Shown here: piece after piece, positions 36,137 to 45,178 of the stretch
How positions within the stretch are numbered: the first letter of the stretch is position 1
Layout: the number at the start of each line of letters is the position of its first letter
Assembly: GCF_003627755.1 (NCBI RefSeq)
Contig: NZ_CP032694.1
Coordinates: 2,099,501 to 2,163,500 of the forward strand
From: Rhizobium jaguaris
GTDB lineage: Bacteria > Pseudomonadota > Alphaproteobacteria > Rhizobiales > Rhizobiaceae
DNA: 64,000 bases
Direction of reading: 5' to 3'
Program-made: the position numbers and the translations under genes
Notes under the pieces: generated by a model
What the model was told of the DNA's origin: nothing
What the model saw: the letters and a program-made list of their open reading frames with translations, nothing else
Database searches by the model: none

Positions 36137-36520
36137 TTGAGCCGCGAAGCAGGCCAAGTTCCCATGCCTGCCGGGTGGCTGCGTGCGTTGGGCGACTCAC
36201 GCATCGCTCCGGCCCTTCGATTGATGCATGGTGATCCCGGTCGTGCCAGGCATCTCGACGAACTTGCCAAGGCATGTGCCATGTCCCGAACGACGTTTGC
36301 TTTCCATTTCAGGACGTCGCTGGCGTCGCGCCGCAGACCTATCTCACCGAATGGCGCATGCGCCTTGCCGAACGTGCCTTGCGGGACGAGACCACCTCTG
36401 TGGCCGTTGTTGGCCAATCGCTCGGCTACACATCTGAGAGCGCTTTCAGTACTGCCTTCAAGCGCGTGACCGGCAATTCACCCAAAGCATACCGAAATGC
36501 CGTTCGAGTTTCCGGTTCGT
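36137..36520 (+). pseudogene. AraC-family regulator fragment, frameshifted
   Basis: C-terminal DNA-binding part of an AraC/XylS regulator in two frames. The first helix-turn-helix (HLDELAKACAMSRTTFAFHFR) ends at about 36313. The second half (DVAGVAPQTYLTEWRMRLAERAL ... VGQSLGYTSESAFSTAFKRVTGNSPKAYR) follows in another frame. Inserting one base near 36311-36313 joins them into a complete AraC domain. The usual N-terminal sensing domain is also missing, so it is probably a real gene remnant whatever the cause of the frameshift. Confidence 0.75.
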
Positions 36521-36615
36521 ATAGAAGCCAGAACAACGACATTCATTTGCGAGGGGCACATGACGCCAGCGGCATCGACAATCCGTTCGGCACGAGATTG
36601 CCACCCATGTCTTAA

Positions 36616-36659
36616 GTACAAACTGTTACCTATGTCTTCGATATGCACACAGAACTTGA
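36616..36659. other. Short motif repeats resembling a mobile-element end
   Basis: The stretch running from 36598 to the tRNA remnant contains two related motifs, CCACCCATGTCTT and TTACCTATGTCTTCG, about 25 bp apart. Imperfectly repeated motifs of this kind occur at insertion-sequence ends. No transposase is present. Low confidence. Confidence 0.2.
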
Positions 36660-36750
36660 TGGCGGAGCGAGTGGGATTTGAACCTGCGATCCCCTTACAG
36701 GTACGCCGCATTTCGAGTGCGATGCATTCGACCACGCTGCCACCTGATAT
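36660..36750 (-). pseudogene. Degenerate tRNA-Ser(CGA)
   Basis: On the minus strand this has the D-arm sequence TGGCAG, an intact anticodon arm with CGA anticodon (CGCA-CTCGAAA-TGCG), a long variable arm and TTCAAATC. It ends in CTCGCTCCG-CCA. It is clearly derived from tRNA-Ser. The 5' acceptor strand expected to pair with CGCTCC is absent (the bases before TGGCAG are TATCAGG) and the T-stem has two mismatches. It is therefore unlikely to be functional and looks like a 3' fragment, the kind left by integration at a tRNA gene. Confidence 0.65.
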
Positions 36751-36820
36751 CAGTCTGATTGACATTTGCTGGCGTTGTGACACCGTTCCGCATGGTTGCT
36801 GACCCACCTTTTGAGGCGAA

Positions 36821-37216
36821 ATGACAAAACGATCGCAAGCAGTTATCACCACAGCCGAGGAGCGCCCGCGCGACGGATGGGACGATCACGTTCACGGCGC
36901 CATATCCTGGCACACGCTTTTGAGCAGCGATATCACCCCCACCGACAGCACGAGCGCGGGCATCGCCGAACTTGACCCCGGCGGCGAGCTCAAGCCCCAT
37001 CGACATGACCCGTCGGAAGTCTACTTCATCTTTGAGGGAACCGGCATCTTGCGGATTGACGGTCAGGAGACGACAGTCAAGGCTGGCACCGCAGTCTTCA
37101 TCCCTGGCGATGCTGAACACGGCATCCGCAACGAATCATCAGCCAATCTGAAATTCTTCTACGTCTTCCCGACCGGTTCCTTCGCGGACGTCGTCTATCG
37201 CTTCCCGGAGAATTGA
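36821..37216 (+). CDS. Cupin-domain protein
   Basis: Single-domain cupin, 131 aa. Cupin motif 1 is seen as GGELKPHRHDPSEVYFIFEGTG, with metal ligands His, His and Glu. Motif 2 is PGDAEHGIRN with the last His ligand. The fold binds a metal ion; enzymatic or sensing function is unknown. GAGG lies 7 nt before ATG. It is flanked by the tRNA-Ser remnant and an intact tRNA-Ser gene. Confidence 0.82.
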   Translation: MTKRSQAVITTAEERPRDGWDDHVHGAISWHTLLSSDITPTDSTSAGIAELDPGGELKPHRHDPSEVYFIFEGTGILRIDGQETTVKAGTAVFIPGDAEHGIRNESSANLKFFYVFPTGSFADVVYRFPEN

Positions 37217-37281
37217 GAAACCTCGGGGCTTTTCTCATCAAGTCAGTGGCCTGAGAAATACGGCAACTAGGGCCGATAGAA

Positions 37282-37371
37282 TGGCGGAAGAGGTGGGATT
37301 CGAACCCACGGTACGGTTTCCCGCACGCCGGTTTTCAAGACCGGTTCCTTAAACCACTCGGACACTCTTCC
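37282..37371 (-). tRNA. tRNA-Ser(UGA)
   Basis: 90-nt serine tRNA on the minus strand including encoded CCA. The acceptor stem GGAAGAG pairs with CTCTTCC. The anticodon arm is CCGGTC-TTGAAAA-CCGG with anticodon TGA. The long variable arm (GCGGGAAACCGTACC region) is typical of tRNA-Ser, and the T-arm GTGGG-TTCGAAT-CCCAC is perfect. It decodes UCA and related Ser codons. Confidence 0.93.
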
Positions 37372-37494
37372 TGTCGCTGAAGCGCAATGCTTCAGTAAAT
37401 GTGGTCGGCTGGCTTTACAGCTATTCGGGCCGGAGCGTCAACCGGCCTGATCGAACTCCACGTCCAACGAATTGGCACAGCCAGGTAATGGCGA

Positions 37495-37749
37495 CTATGC
37501 CCTCGGCTCGCCGCCGGGCGCATAGTGAGATTTCTGCTTGAACGGGAAGACGCTGCCGCAGCGGCAGCGGATCATGTATTTCGCCGGATCGTTCGATTTG
37601 CGTTCGTCGGAAAAGCCCGCCGGCATTTCGTCCACGAGAAAACCGGGATTCTGACGGCGAGGATTGTCGTCCTCCGAAACCTCGGCAAAGCCGCTATTGC
37701 CACAACGAGAACATTCGAGCTTTCTTGAATATCGATCCCGAGCAGCCAT
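37495..37749 (-). CDS. Small zinc-ribbon-like hypothetical protein
   Basis: 84-aa protein with two Cys pairs, CSRC near residue 15 and CRC near residue 63, separated by about 47 residues. This suggests a zinc-binding ribbon. The rest is polar and basic. Function unknown. It stands alone between tRNA-Ser(UGA) and the divergent glycosylase gene. Confidence 0.65.
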   Translation of the reverse strand: MAARDRYSRKLECSRCGNSGFAEVSEDDNPRRQNPGFLVDEMPAGFSDERKSNDPAKYMIRCRCGSVFPFKQKSHYAPGGEPRA

Positions 37750-37948
37750 TTTCTTCCAGTCCGAGTCTCACATTGTCCCTTCCCTATCAGAGAACTTTTC
37801 GTTTCTGAACCCGCATAAAGAAATGATACGAGATCGGTAGGGTGAAATCTCAGGCCGACTGTGACTTCGGGGAAAATGATGTCCGGAATGTAGCGACCTC
37901 ATCTGAGCGATTCGACATCGAACATGCAAAAGGACACCGCCCTAGCCC

Positions 37949-38545
37949 ATGACGCCTGATGACCAGCCCTTATCAATCGGCACGCCGCCCCTTATCGGCC
38001 CTGCCCTCACCGCCTTCTTTTCCCGCGATGCAGTTACTGTTGCGTCCGATCTCATCGGCACCCGCCTCACCGTCTCAGGGGCCGGCGGTCGCATCGTGGA
38101 GACGGAGGCCTATCGGCCCGACGACGAGGCATCCCATAGCTTTCGCGGACCGACGGCGCGCAATGCGGCGATGTTCGGGCCGGCAGGGCGTGTCTACATC
38201 TACCGGTCCTACGGCATTCACTGGTGCCTGAATTTCGTCTGCAAGGACGCCAGCGCCGTGCTCATCCGGGCACTGGAGCCGGAGAGCGGCATCGAGGACA
38301 TGATCGGGCGGCGCGGCGTTGCCGACCGCGTCGATCTCTGCAATGGGCCGGGAAAGCTGACGCAGGCCCTAGGCGTGGATATCAGCCTGAATGGGCTTGC
38401 GCTGGATGCGGCACCCTTCGAGATTGCCCTGGCCGAGCCTGTGCAGGTGGTTGCCGGCAAGCGGATCGGGATAACGAAAAACGTCGAGCCGCTATGGCGC
38501 TTCGGCGCGGCCGGCTCGCGTTTCGCCAGCCGCAGGTTTCCTTAG
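37949..38545 (+). CDS. DNA-3-methyladenine glycosylase (AAG/MPG family)
   Basis: Base-excision-repair glycosylase removing alkylated purines, 198 aa. Family signatures are DLIGTRL, the catalytic Glu in [42 protein letters not shown], and [13 protein letters not shown]. The length is normal for bacterial AAG. The gene is monocistronic, followed by an extragenic repeat and a terminator that faces the other way. Confidence 0.93.
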   Translation: MTPDDQPLSIGTPPLIGPALTAFFSRDAVTVASDLIGTRLTVSGAGGRIVETEAYRPDDEASHSFRGPTARNAAMFGPAGRVYIYRSYGIHWCLNFVCKDASAVLIRALEPESGIEDMIGRRGVADRVDLCNGPGKLTQALGVDISLNGLALDAAPFEIALAEPVQVVAGKRIGITKNVEPLWRFGAAGSRFASRRFP

Positions 38546-38551
38546 GGCATA

Positions 38552-38597
38552 ACGCAATTCCGGGCGGAAAACCGCAGCACTTTTCCTGGAATTGTTC
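38552..38597 (-). repeat. Rhizobial extragenic repeat, copy A
   Basis: On the minus strand GAACAATTCCAGGAAAAGTG ... TTTTCCGCCCGGAATTGCGT. It matches 53638-53685 on the plus strand with a few substitutions and a short length difference. Both copies lie directly downstream of a gene. Confidence 0.65.
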
Positions 38598-38626
38598 AAA
38601 AAAACCGCCGGGGTGGTGCCCGGCGG
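38598..38626 (-). terminator. Intrinsic terminator of the marR-emrA-emrB operon
   Basis: Perfect 8-bp stem (38605-38612 with 38619-38626) and a 6-nt loop, followed on the minus strand by seven T residues. It lies 38 bp beyond the emrB stop. Confidence 0.85.
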
Positions 38627-38664
38627 TCATGCTACCGCGTAGTGAAACTGGAAAGGCTACGCGG

Positions 38665-40209
38665 TCACTCCATCGCGATGCTGTGGTCGACAGCCGGCGG
38701 CGCCTTGGGTTTGCGCAGCAGCACAAGCAGCGGCATGGCGCAGATCGACATCAGCATCAGCAGTTTGAAATCGTCCATGTAGGCAATGATGGTTGCCTGC
38801 GTGGTAATCATGCCGTCGAGCGCGGCGCGGCCTGCCAACGTGAGCGGGCTGACGGTCTGAGCGACCGTCGCGTCGAAGGCATGGTTGAACGGCGTGACAT
38901 AGGCGGCGATCGTCGAGTGGTTGACCTGGGTGTTTTCGGTGATCAGCGCCGAGACGACGGAGATGCCGACGCTCGAGCCGATGTTGCGCGAAAGGTTGTA
39001 GAGGCCGGTTCCCTCACCGCGCATGTGCGCCGGCAGTGTCGCAAAGGCGATCGTCGTCAGCGGCACGAAGAGGAAGCCGAGGCCCGCCCCCTGGACGAAG
39101 CCGACCGAAACCAGCGTCCATTGCGAAACATCGGGCGTCCAGCCGGTCATGTCGTACATCGCCCAGGCGGTCAGGGCGAGCCCGATGAACAGCAGCCAGC
39201 GTGTGTCCACTTTCCCGATCAGCCGGCCGACCAAGAACATGCACACCATCGTGCCGACGCCGCGCGGGCCCATGACGATACCGGCGGTAACGACCGGATA
39301 GCCCATCAAAGTCTGCAGGTAGGGTGTCATCAGCGCCAGCGAGGCCAGATAGGTGACGCCGACGATGAAGATGAACAGCATGCTGACGGTGAAATTCTGG
39401 TCCAGAAACAATCTCGGATTCACGAAGGAACGTTCCGCCGTGAATGTATGGACCAGGAAGAGATAGAAGGCGGCGGCGCAAACCAAGGCCTCGATGATGA
39501 TCTCTCCGGAGTAGAACCAGTCCAGTTGCTCGCCGCGGTCGAGGAAAAGCTGCAGCGCGGCAATGGCGATCGACAGCATGCCGAAGCCGAAGAGATCGAG
39601 CTTGGCGAGCGCATCCCGCTTGGTTTCCATCACATAGACAACGATGCCGGCGAAGGCGAGCGCGCCGATCGGCACGTTGATGTAGAACACCCATCGCCAG
39701 GTCATGTTGTCCGTCAGCCAGCCGCCGATGACCGGTCCGAGCACCGGACCGACCATGACCGAGACGCCGAACAGCGCCATAGCCTTGCCCCGCTCCTCGA
39801 CATTGTAGATATCAAGAAGAATGCCTTGCGACAGCGGCACGAGCGCTGCGCCGAACAAGCCCTGCAGCAGACGGAACCCGACGATCTGGTTCAACGACTG
39901 CGCTAGGCCGCACAGCACGGAGGCGGCGACGAAGCCCGCGATCGCAACCAGCAGCACGCGCTTGCGGCCGAACTTGGCCGACAGAAAGCCCGACGGCGGC
40001 GTCATGATCGCAGCAGCGACGATATAGGATGTCAGAACCCAGTTGATCTGGTCGGCACTGGCTGAAACGTCGCCCTGAATATGGGGCAGAGCGACGTTGG
40101 CGATGGTTGTGTCCAGCGCCTGCATGATAACGGCCAGGATGACGCAGGCGGTGATAGCACCGCGGTTGGCGATCGGGCCTGTGGATGAAGCTGCGGCAGC
40201 GTTACTCAT
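38665..40209 (-). CDS. emrB: DHA2-family multidrug efflux permease (EmrB-like)
   Basis: MFS drug:proton antiporter of the DHA2/EmrB type, 514 aa with 14 predicted helices. Motif ALDTTIANVALPHIQGDV in helix 1, the motif-C-like GVSVMVGPVLGPVIGGWL, and the FYINVPIGALA segment are characteristic. ATG at 40209 overlaps the emrA stop by 8 bp and has CAGGA upstream; a longer frame from 40296 lies wholly within emrA. It works with the EmrA adaptor to export drugs across the envelope. Confidence 0.93.
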   Translation of the reverse strand: MSNAAAASSTGPIANRGAITACVILAVIMQALDTTIANVALPHIQGDVSASADQINWVLTSYIVAAAIMTPPSGFLSAKFGRKRVLLVAIAGFVAASVLCGLAQSLNQIVGFRLLQGLFGAALVPLSQGILLDIYNVEERGKAMALFGVSVMVGPVLGPVIGGWLTDNMTWRWVFYINVPIGALAFAGIVVYVMETKRDALAKLDLFGFGMLSIAIAALQLFLDRGEQLDWFYSGEIIIEALVCAAAFYLFLVHTFTAERSFVNPRLFLDQNFTVSMLFIFIVGVTYLASLALMTPYLQTLMGYPVVTAGIVMGPRGVGTMVCMFLVGRLIGKVDTRWLLFIGLALTAWAMYDMTGWTPDVSQWTLVSVGFVQGAGLGFLFVPLTTIAFATLPAHMRGEGTGLYNLSRNIGSSVGISVVSALITENTQVNHSTIAAYVTPFNHAFDATVAQTVSPLTLAGRAALDGMITTQATIIAYMDDFKLLMLMSICAMPLLVLLRKPKAPPAVDHSIAME

Positions 40210-41440
40210 TGTCCTGACCGTGGGATTTACCCAGCAGACCTGCGACGGCATCGGGCAGACCGCGGGCGTGACCGGTATCGACATCGGCGACGACACTCAT
40301 GCCCATGCGCAGCGGCGGCTTGCCGTTCATGTCGTCGATGCTGATCTTCATCGGAATGCGCTGCACGACCTTCACCCAGTTACCCGTGGTGTTCTGCGCC
40401 GGCAGCAGCGAGAAGCTGGCGCCTGAGGCCGGCGCGATGCTCGAGACCGTTCCCTTCCAAGTCACGCCGGGATAGGCATCGACGGAGATCGAAATCTTCT
40501 GGCCAGGGCGGACATAGGTCAGCTCGGTTTCTTTCGGGCTGGCGCTGATCCACATATTGGTGGTGGAAACCAGCGAGAAACCCTGTTGCGCGGCGCTCAG
40601 ATAGGCACCGACCTGTAGCGAAGGCACGTTGGCGGTAATGCCGTCGAACGGTGCGCGCACGATCGTATCGTCAAGTTCGCGCTGTGCATTGTCGACGGCT
40701 GCCTTGGCCTGCAAATAAAGCGGATTCTGCTCGACCGGCTGGTCGGCATCGCCGCCGAGCTGGGCGAGTGTCGTTGCCGCCTGCGCCTGCGCGACGGCGA
40801 CCTTCTGCTGAGCTGCTTCGAGATTGTGTTTGGCCTGATCATAGGCAGCCTTGGAGGCGACCGAGCTGTTGATCAGGTTTTGCTGACGGTCATATTCGGT
40901 CTGGTAATAGGGAATATCCGCCTGCGCCTGCTCGATTTCGGCGAGCGCCTGCTTATAGCTCGCCTGCAGGTTCAGGATTTGGTTGCGGGCGGCGCCGAGC
41001 TGTGCCTGCGCGCCTTCCAGCGCAATGCGGAACGAATCGGGCTTCAGGCGGAAGAGCACCTGCCCTTTCTTCACCACCTCGTTGTCATGCACATCGACCG
41101 AAATCACCGTGCCGGAAACATCGGTCGAAACGCCGACCATATCGGCCTGAATATAAGCATTGTCCGTGGACATGATCTGCCCGCCGGTGACGTAATAATA
41201 ACCGCCTATGACGAGGGCGACCGGCAGCAGCGCGAAGAGGACCGGCCGCGTCGGGCTGCGGCGCTTGCGCGGTTTCTCGTGCGTTGCCACCGGAGCGGCG
41301 GCACCGGCCGCGGCGGGCGCAGGCGCAGGGTTGGAAGACGGTGCTTCTGCAACTGCGCCTTGGTTCTGTTCGATTGTGGTCTGTTCGTCGGCGGAATTTG
41401 CGTTTGCAGGTACGCGAAGCGAAGAGGATGCGTCAGCCAT
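40202..41440 (-). CDS. emrA: HlyD-family efflux adaptor (EmrA-like)
   Basis: Membrane-fusion protein, 412 aa. A Pro/Ala-rich cytoplasmic N-terminus (1-65) and one membrane helix (about 67-85) are followed by a split biotinyl-lipoyl domain (STDNAYIQADMVGVSTDVSGTV). Then come a coiled-coil hairpin (about 135-225) and beta-barrel domains. The end overlaps emrB by 8 bp, and the start overlaps the marR-like stop by 8 bp, so the three genes are translationally coupled. Confidence 0.93.
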   Translation of the reverse strand: MADASSSLRVPANANSADEQTTIEQNQGAVAEAPSSNPAPAPAAAGAAAPVATHEKPRKRRSPTRPVLFALLPVALVIGGYYYVTGGQIMSTDNAYIQADMVGVSTDVSGTVISVDVHDNEVVKKGQVLFRLKPDSFRIALEGAQAQLGAARNQILNLQASYKQALAEIEQAQADIPYYQTEYDRQQNLINSSVASKAAYDQAKHNLEAAQQKVAVAQAQAATTLAQLGGDADQPVEQNPLYLQAKAAVDNAQRELDDTIVRAPFDGITANVPSLQVGAYLSAAQQGFSLVSTTNMWISASPKETELTYVRPGQKISISVDAYPGVTWKGTVSSIAPASGASFSLLPAQNTTGNWVKVVQRIPMKISIDDMNGKPPLRMGMSVVADVDTGHARGLPDAVAGLLGKSHGQDNE

Positions 41441-41897
41441 GATTTGTCTCTTTGTCGGCCACCGTCGCGCGGCAGGCCTGGACCAGGTTCGTTTTCATAA
41501 GGGTAAGCAACTGATAAAGGCGCTCGTGATCTTCGGAAGAGACCCCATTCAACGCCTCCTTGCGGGTTTGGTCGCCTATGCTGCGCATGGTGTCGAGCAA
41601 AGGCCGAGCCTCCTCGCGCATATAAAGTAGCCAGCTTCGGCGATCGCTCGGATGCTGACGACGCTCGACCAGGCCGCGTTCGGCCAGCTTGTCGAGGATG
41701 CGCACCAGCGTGATCGGCTCGATTTCCAAGATTTCGGCAAGGCCCGCCTGATGGATCCCCTCATTGTTCGAGAGATAGGCGAGCGTTTGCCACTGCGAAC
41801 GCGTCAACCCCATATCTTTGGCGCGCTGCTCGAACCGCTTCCGAAGAAGCCGGGCAACGTCATGCAGGAGAAAGCCAAGGGTCGGTGTCGCGTTCAT
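41433..41897 (-). CDS. MarR-family regulator of the efflux operon
   Basis: 154-aa winged-helix regulator. The recognition region is GIHQAGLAEILEIEPITLVRILDKLAERGLVERRQHPSDRR, with the wing DRRSWLL. As first gene of the operon it most likely represses its own promoter and the emrAB-like pump, released by a phenolic or drug ligand. That is the standard arrangement but not shown here. Confidence 0.9.
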   Translation of the reverse strand: MNATPTLGFLLHDVARLLRKRFEQRAKDMGLTRSQWQTLAYLSNNEGIHQAGLAEILEIEPITLVRILDKLAERGLVERRQHPSDRRSWLLYMREEARPLLDTMRSIGDQTRKEALNGVSSEDHERLYQLLTLMKTNLVQACRATVADKETNHG

Positions 41898-41911
41898 GAT
41901 ATAAGAAGCCT

Positions 41912-41924
41912 GCTATTCATAAGC
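41912..41924. promoter_or_regulatory. Candidate MarR operator
   Basis: Imperfect palindrome GCTATTCATAAGC centred about 20 bp upstream of the marR-like start codon. It is flanked on both sides by TATAAG/CTTATA half-sequences. The location fits autorepression; no binding data. Confidence 0.35.
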
Positions 41925-42159
41925 AACCTTATAATACCGTCACGTATAGTAAGTGAGCATGCGATACAAGAGGCCAAAGGACGATCTTGTGCGGATCGTC
42001 AAAAATGTCGCAGGGGTGTCGCAAAGATGTCGCAGTGGCGTGGGGATGTGCGGGAGGTGGCCGGACGCGGGCTTGAAGGTGGAGATCACCCTATAAACCG
42101 GACAAGCTCTGAATTCACAGACCAGCGACCGTTATGTGTTCAGGTGAACGCACGGAGCG

Positions 42160-43781
42160 CTAACGGGAAAGTGTGTTTTCCATCGCATGCCGGATGGTGA
42201 TCAGCACGATCAGCGCCACGTAGATCACCGCGTTGATCGCTGCGAAGATAAAGAGGCCTTGAGCAGCTTTCCGATCCACGGCGAAGGCCATTGCCAGCGC
42301 GGAGGCAAGGCTGAGCACGATATAAGGCGCAACGACGCGTAGCGGCAGCGCTCGTGTCACCGTCTCCGTCTGCGTCACGCGGAAATCGCTTGGAGAATGC
42401 TTGACATGATCACGAATCGCAGCTGCGGAGCCCATCAACGACCAGGGCCAGCGCAGCAGCAGAAGCGCTATGTTCTCCCAGCTCACGATCTTGGCGTTGG
42501 CGGGCCGGAATGTACCGGTCGCGCGCCAGACAAAGGCCAATGCGATCAACGCGCCGACGATCGGCAGGAAATGCAGCAGGAAGGCGGGATAGGCGACATC
42601 GACAAAACTATGGCCTGTCAGGAGCGTTATGATCGGCAGCGTGAAGATGGCAGCCAGGCTTAAAGAGAATAGCGGATACCAAAGCTGAGAGAACAGAAAC
42701 TGGAATTTCAACCATCCGGGCAGTTTCTGCAGATCGGTCCGTGAATATTGCAGCAGGGCCGTCGCTTGGCTGCGTGACCGGTCGAATTCCTGTGCCATGG
42801 CCCCGGCGAAAGTCGCCGGACCGTCGCCATGGGTGATCGCATCCAGTGCATGCACACCGCGCCAGCCGCCGGCATTCATCGCAAGTGATGTCGAATGATC
42901 GTCAGCTAGCTCGGGCCCGGGCCCACCAGTCTCTTTCAAAGCCGCGGTGCGCACGGCGCAATGCGTGCCGATGCAGAGCGGTGCCCAGCCATTGTTATAG
43001 CCGGCCTGTAGCAAGCCTCGAACGCCGGCTTCGGCATAAAGCTTGCCCCTTGCCGCCCAGCTCGACACGGCATTGGCGTCAGGGATGCCCGGCGCCGAGA
43101 CATAACCGATACTGGGATCCCGGAATGGTCGAATCATTTCGCGCAGATACGTTTTGTCCGGCACCTGGCCAGCATCGAGTTGCACGACGAAATCATATCG
43201 CTTGTAGCCGAAGCGATCGTAGAAAGACGTGAGAATGGCCTCCCTGCAAGGCGATGGAGCCTCGACGCCTTTGGACGCCGTGGAGGTGAAGACGCCATGC
43301 TCCATGCACCATTTCATCATTTCCAGATCGGGATTCTCGTCGGTCAACCAGACATCGAAGTCGCAGCCGATCTGATCGAGCACCGCCCGCAATGTCGCCT
43401 GCACAACGGGAAGGGGTCATGAGATCCTCTGGTGACGACCACAGCGATGCGCCCTGAAGGCAAAGGCCCACCACCCCGCGGCATCCGTCGCGCATCATGG
43501 ATGATGAAGATGAAATAGGCCGGCAGACCGGTGATCCAGGCCAGGAGCAGCGTCACCAGCAGATAGGATGGCCAGCCGATGACGTGATCGCCGCGGAGCC
43601 ACCAAAGCCAGAAGAAGGTCATGGCCGCGGTCCAGAGGGCTATACCGCTCAGATTGGCGAAGCGCGCCCTGCCCTCGAATACCCGCTCCGTTGCCGGACC
43701 AATATCGGTTGGTTTGACGGACGGCTGACGCATGGCGCTGATGCCGATTGCAGCAGCCTTGGCGGCGCGGGTCTTGCTCAT
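42160..43781 (-). pseudogene. Membrane glycosyltransferase family 2 (cellulose-synthase-like), frameshifted
   Basis: Processive-type GT2 enzyme split in two frames. The first frame (from ATG 43781 with GGAGG 7 nt upstream) has two membrane helices and the start of the GT domain (RIAVVVTR). The second frame (to 42160) carries LTDENPD, the DFVVQLDAGQVPD motif, the DDHSTSLAMNAGGWRG acceptor region and four or more C-terminal helices. Adding one C on the plus strand near 43406 (one G in the coding strand) fuses them into about 540 aa. It would make an extracellular polysaccharide from a UDP sugar, by family analogy. It may be intact in the living strain if the frameshift is a sequence error. Confidence 0.8.
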
Positions 43782-43832
43782 GGCGTCACCTCCAGACCAA
43801 ATGAGAGTGTGGTGGTGCTCCACCGCTGACAA

Positions 43833-44326
43833 AAGCCACTTCAGTGACGCGGAGGGACGGATGGCAACCCTTTCGAGGAGTAGGGATCGCCATCCACGGG
43901 AATAAATTTACGCACAACACCTCCCCTGCCCTTACTCAACTAACGGTTCTTATGGAGCCGCCTGCTGTACTGAAAATACATTGATTGAGAAGAGTAACGT
44001 AAATTTATTTGCAGTAATAATTCGTGTAAAACTCCAATTTTTCTCAATATCGAATCGGGTATTAACTTGGTTTATGAGCTGATGATAAAACGACTTTACG
44101 CTACGTCAACGGAAATTTGATGAATGATTAGGCAAAGTATACTAAATAGCTATTTCTCAGGCGATGTATTGGCCTTTTAGTGCAGGGAATGTAGTCCACT
44201 TTCATGAGCGGCCTGCGTGGCAGGGTTAACGCAAATGCGGCGGAGATAGCGCGGCAGGCAATCGCCCTCGGTCAGATCTCCGGCGATGCGGTGCGGCAAG
44301 ATATCCGGCCCGAACCGGACAAACAG
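43833..44326. other. AT-rich intergenic region, no gene seen
   Basis: About 500 bp between the glycosyltransferase 5' end and the LuxR gene 3' end. The middle (43960-44180) is markedly AT-rich compared with its surroundings and likely holds the glycosyltransferase promoter. No RNA gene or repeat recognised. Confidence 0.45.
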
Positions 44327-44359
44327 AAAACGGCCGCCCACGATGTCGCGAACGGCCGT
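44327..44359 (-). terminator. Candidate terminator of the LuxR-family gene
   Basis: Stem ACGGCCG (44330-44336) with CGGCCGT (44353-44359) and a 16-nt loop, followed on the minus strand by TTTT then CTGTTTG. It lies 25 bp beyond the stop codon. The loop is long, so moderate confidence. Confidence 0.45.
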
Positions 44360-44383
44360 CCCCTCTCAATTCCTATATGTGGA

Positions 44384-45178
44384 TCAGTTTCGCCAACGAC
44401 GTGACGGATCGCGATCCAGCCCGTTGTCCGAGTTGAAGAAGCGTGAGGCCGCTTCCGTTCGATTGCGGACATTCATTTTTTTGTAGATGTTGCGGACGTG
44501 AACTTTGACCGTATTCTCGGACAGGCTGAGCTGGTCCGCTATGATCTTGTTCTGTGTCCCCTTGCAAATGAGATCCAATATTTGGACCTCGCGCGTGGTC
44601 AGCGCCTGCAGGCTGCCGCTGCGCATGGCGATAGTGTCCTCATAGGGTCTATGGCCGTTCGCAAAACGTGTCTGTGCCTGATAGAGCGGCTGGCTGACAT
44701 GTGGCCCGTCCCCAGAGAGCCGGCGCAGCAGCGCCGAGGGGAAGTGTTCGCCACCTTTCATCAGCAGGTCGATCGCTGCCATGAACACGTCGAGGCGCAG
44801 ATTGAGCGGCAGAACGCCGTGAATATTTCGCCCCTCGACAAGTCTGGCGACGTATGGATCGTGCAGATCGATAGTCTCGACGACCAGCCCGATCGATATT
44901 CCGGGCGAGTTTGCCCTTATTGCATGTAGAGTATCCTGCATTACCTCGGATTGAAGATGGTAAAGCAGGATCAGCTTGACGCCCTCCAGAACCTTGCCCT
45001 GAAGCGCCTTCGAGTCAGAAATGCTAACGATGTCATATGCCGCAAACCTGGTACCCAAAGTCTGCACCAGGCATTCGGAAAAGAGATCGGCATCCGCCAG
45101 TACGACGATAGTCTCTCTCAGGTTTATGATATTATGATTGTCCTCAGCATCCCCTGTTCTTACGCTTGCGATGTACAT
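44384..45178 (-). CDS. LuxR-family regulator with degenerate receiver domain
   Basis: 264-aa NarL-like protein. The C-terminal LuxR helix-turn-helix at about residues 195-250 (LTTREVQILDLICKGTQNKIIADQLSLSENTVKVHVRNIYKKM) is canonical. The N-terminal domain follows a receiver pattern (VVLADADLFSE with the acidic pair), but the phospho-acceptor Asp strand reads LILLYHL and the conserved Lys region reads VLPLNL. Phosphorylation is therefore doubtful. ATG at 45178 is used, with GGGGGA 7 nt upstream. It is transcribed away from the type I secretion genes across a 1-kb region and may regulate them; that link is inference from position. Confidence 0.85.
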   Translation of the reverse strand: MYIASVRTGDAEDNHNIINLRETIVVLADADLFSECLVQTLGTRFAAYDIVSISDSKALQGKVLEGVKLILLYHLQSEVMQDTLHAIRANSPGISIGLVVETIDLHDPYVARLVEGRNIHGVLPLNLRLDVFMAAIDLLMKGGEHFPSALLRRLSGDGPHVSQPLYQAQTRFANGHRPYEDTIAMRSGSLQALTTREVQILDLICKGTQNKIIADQLSLSENTVKVHVRNIYKKMNVRNRTEAASRFFNSDNGLDRDPSRRWRN

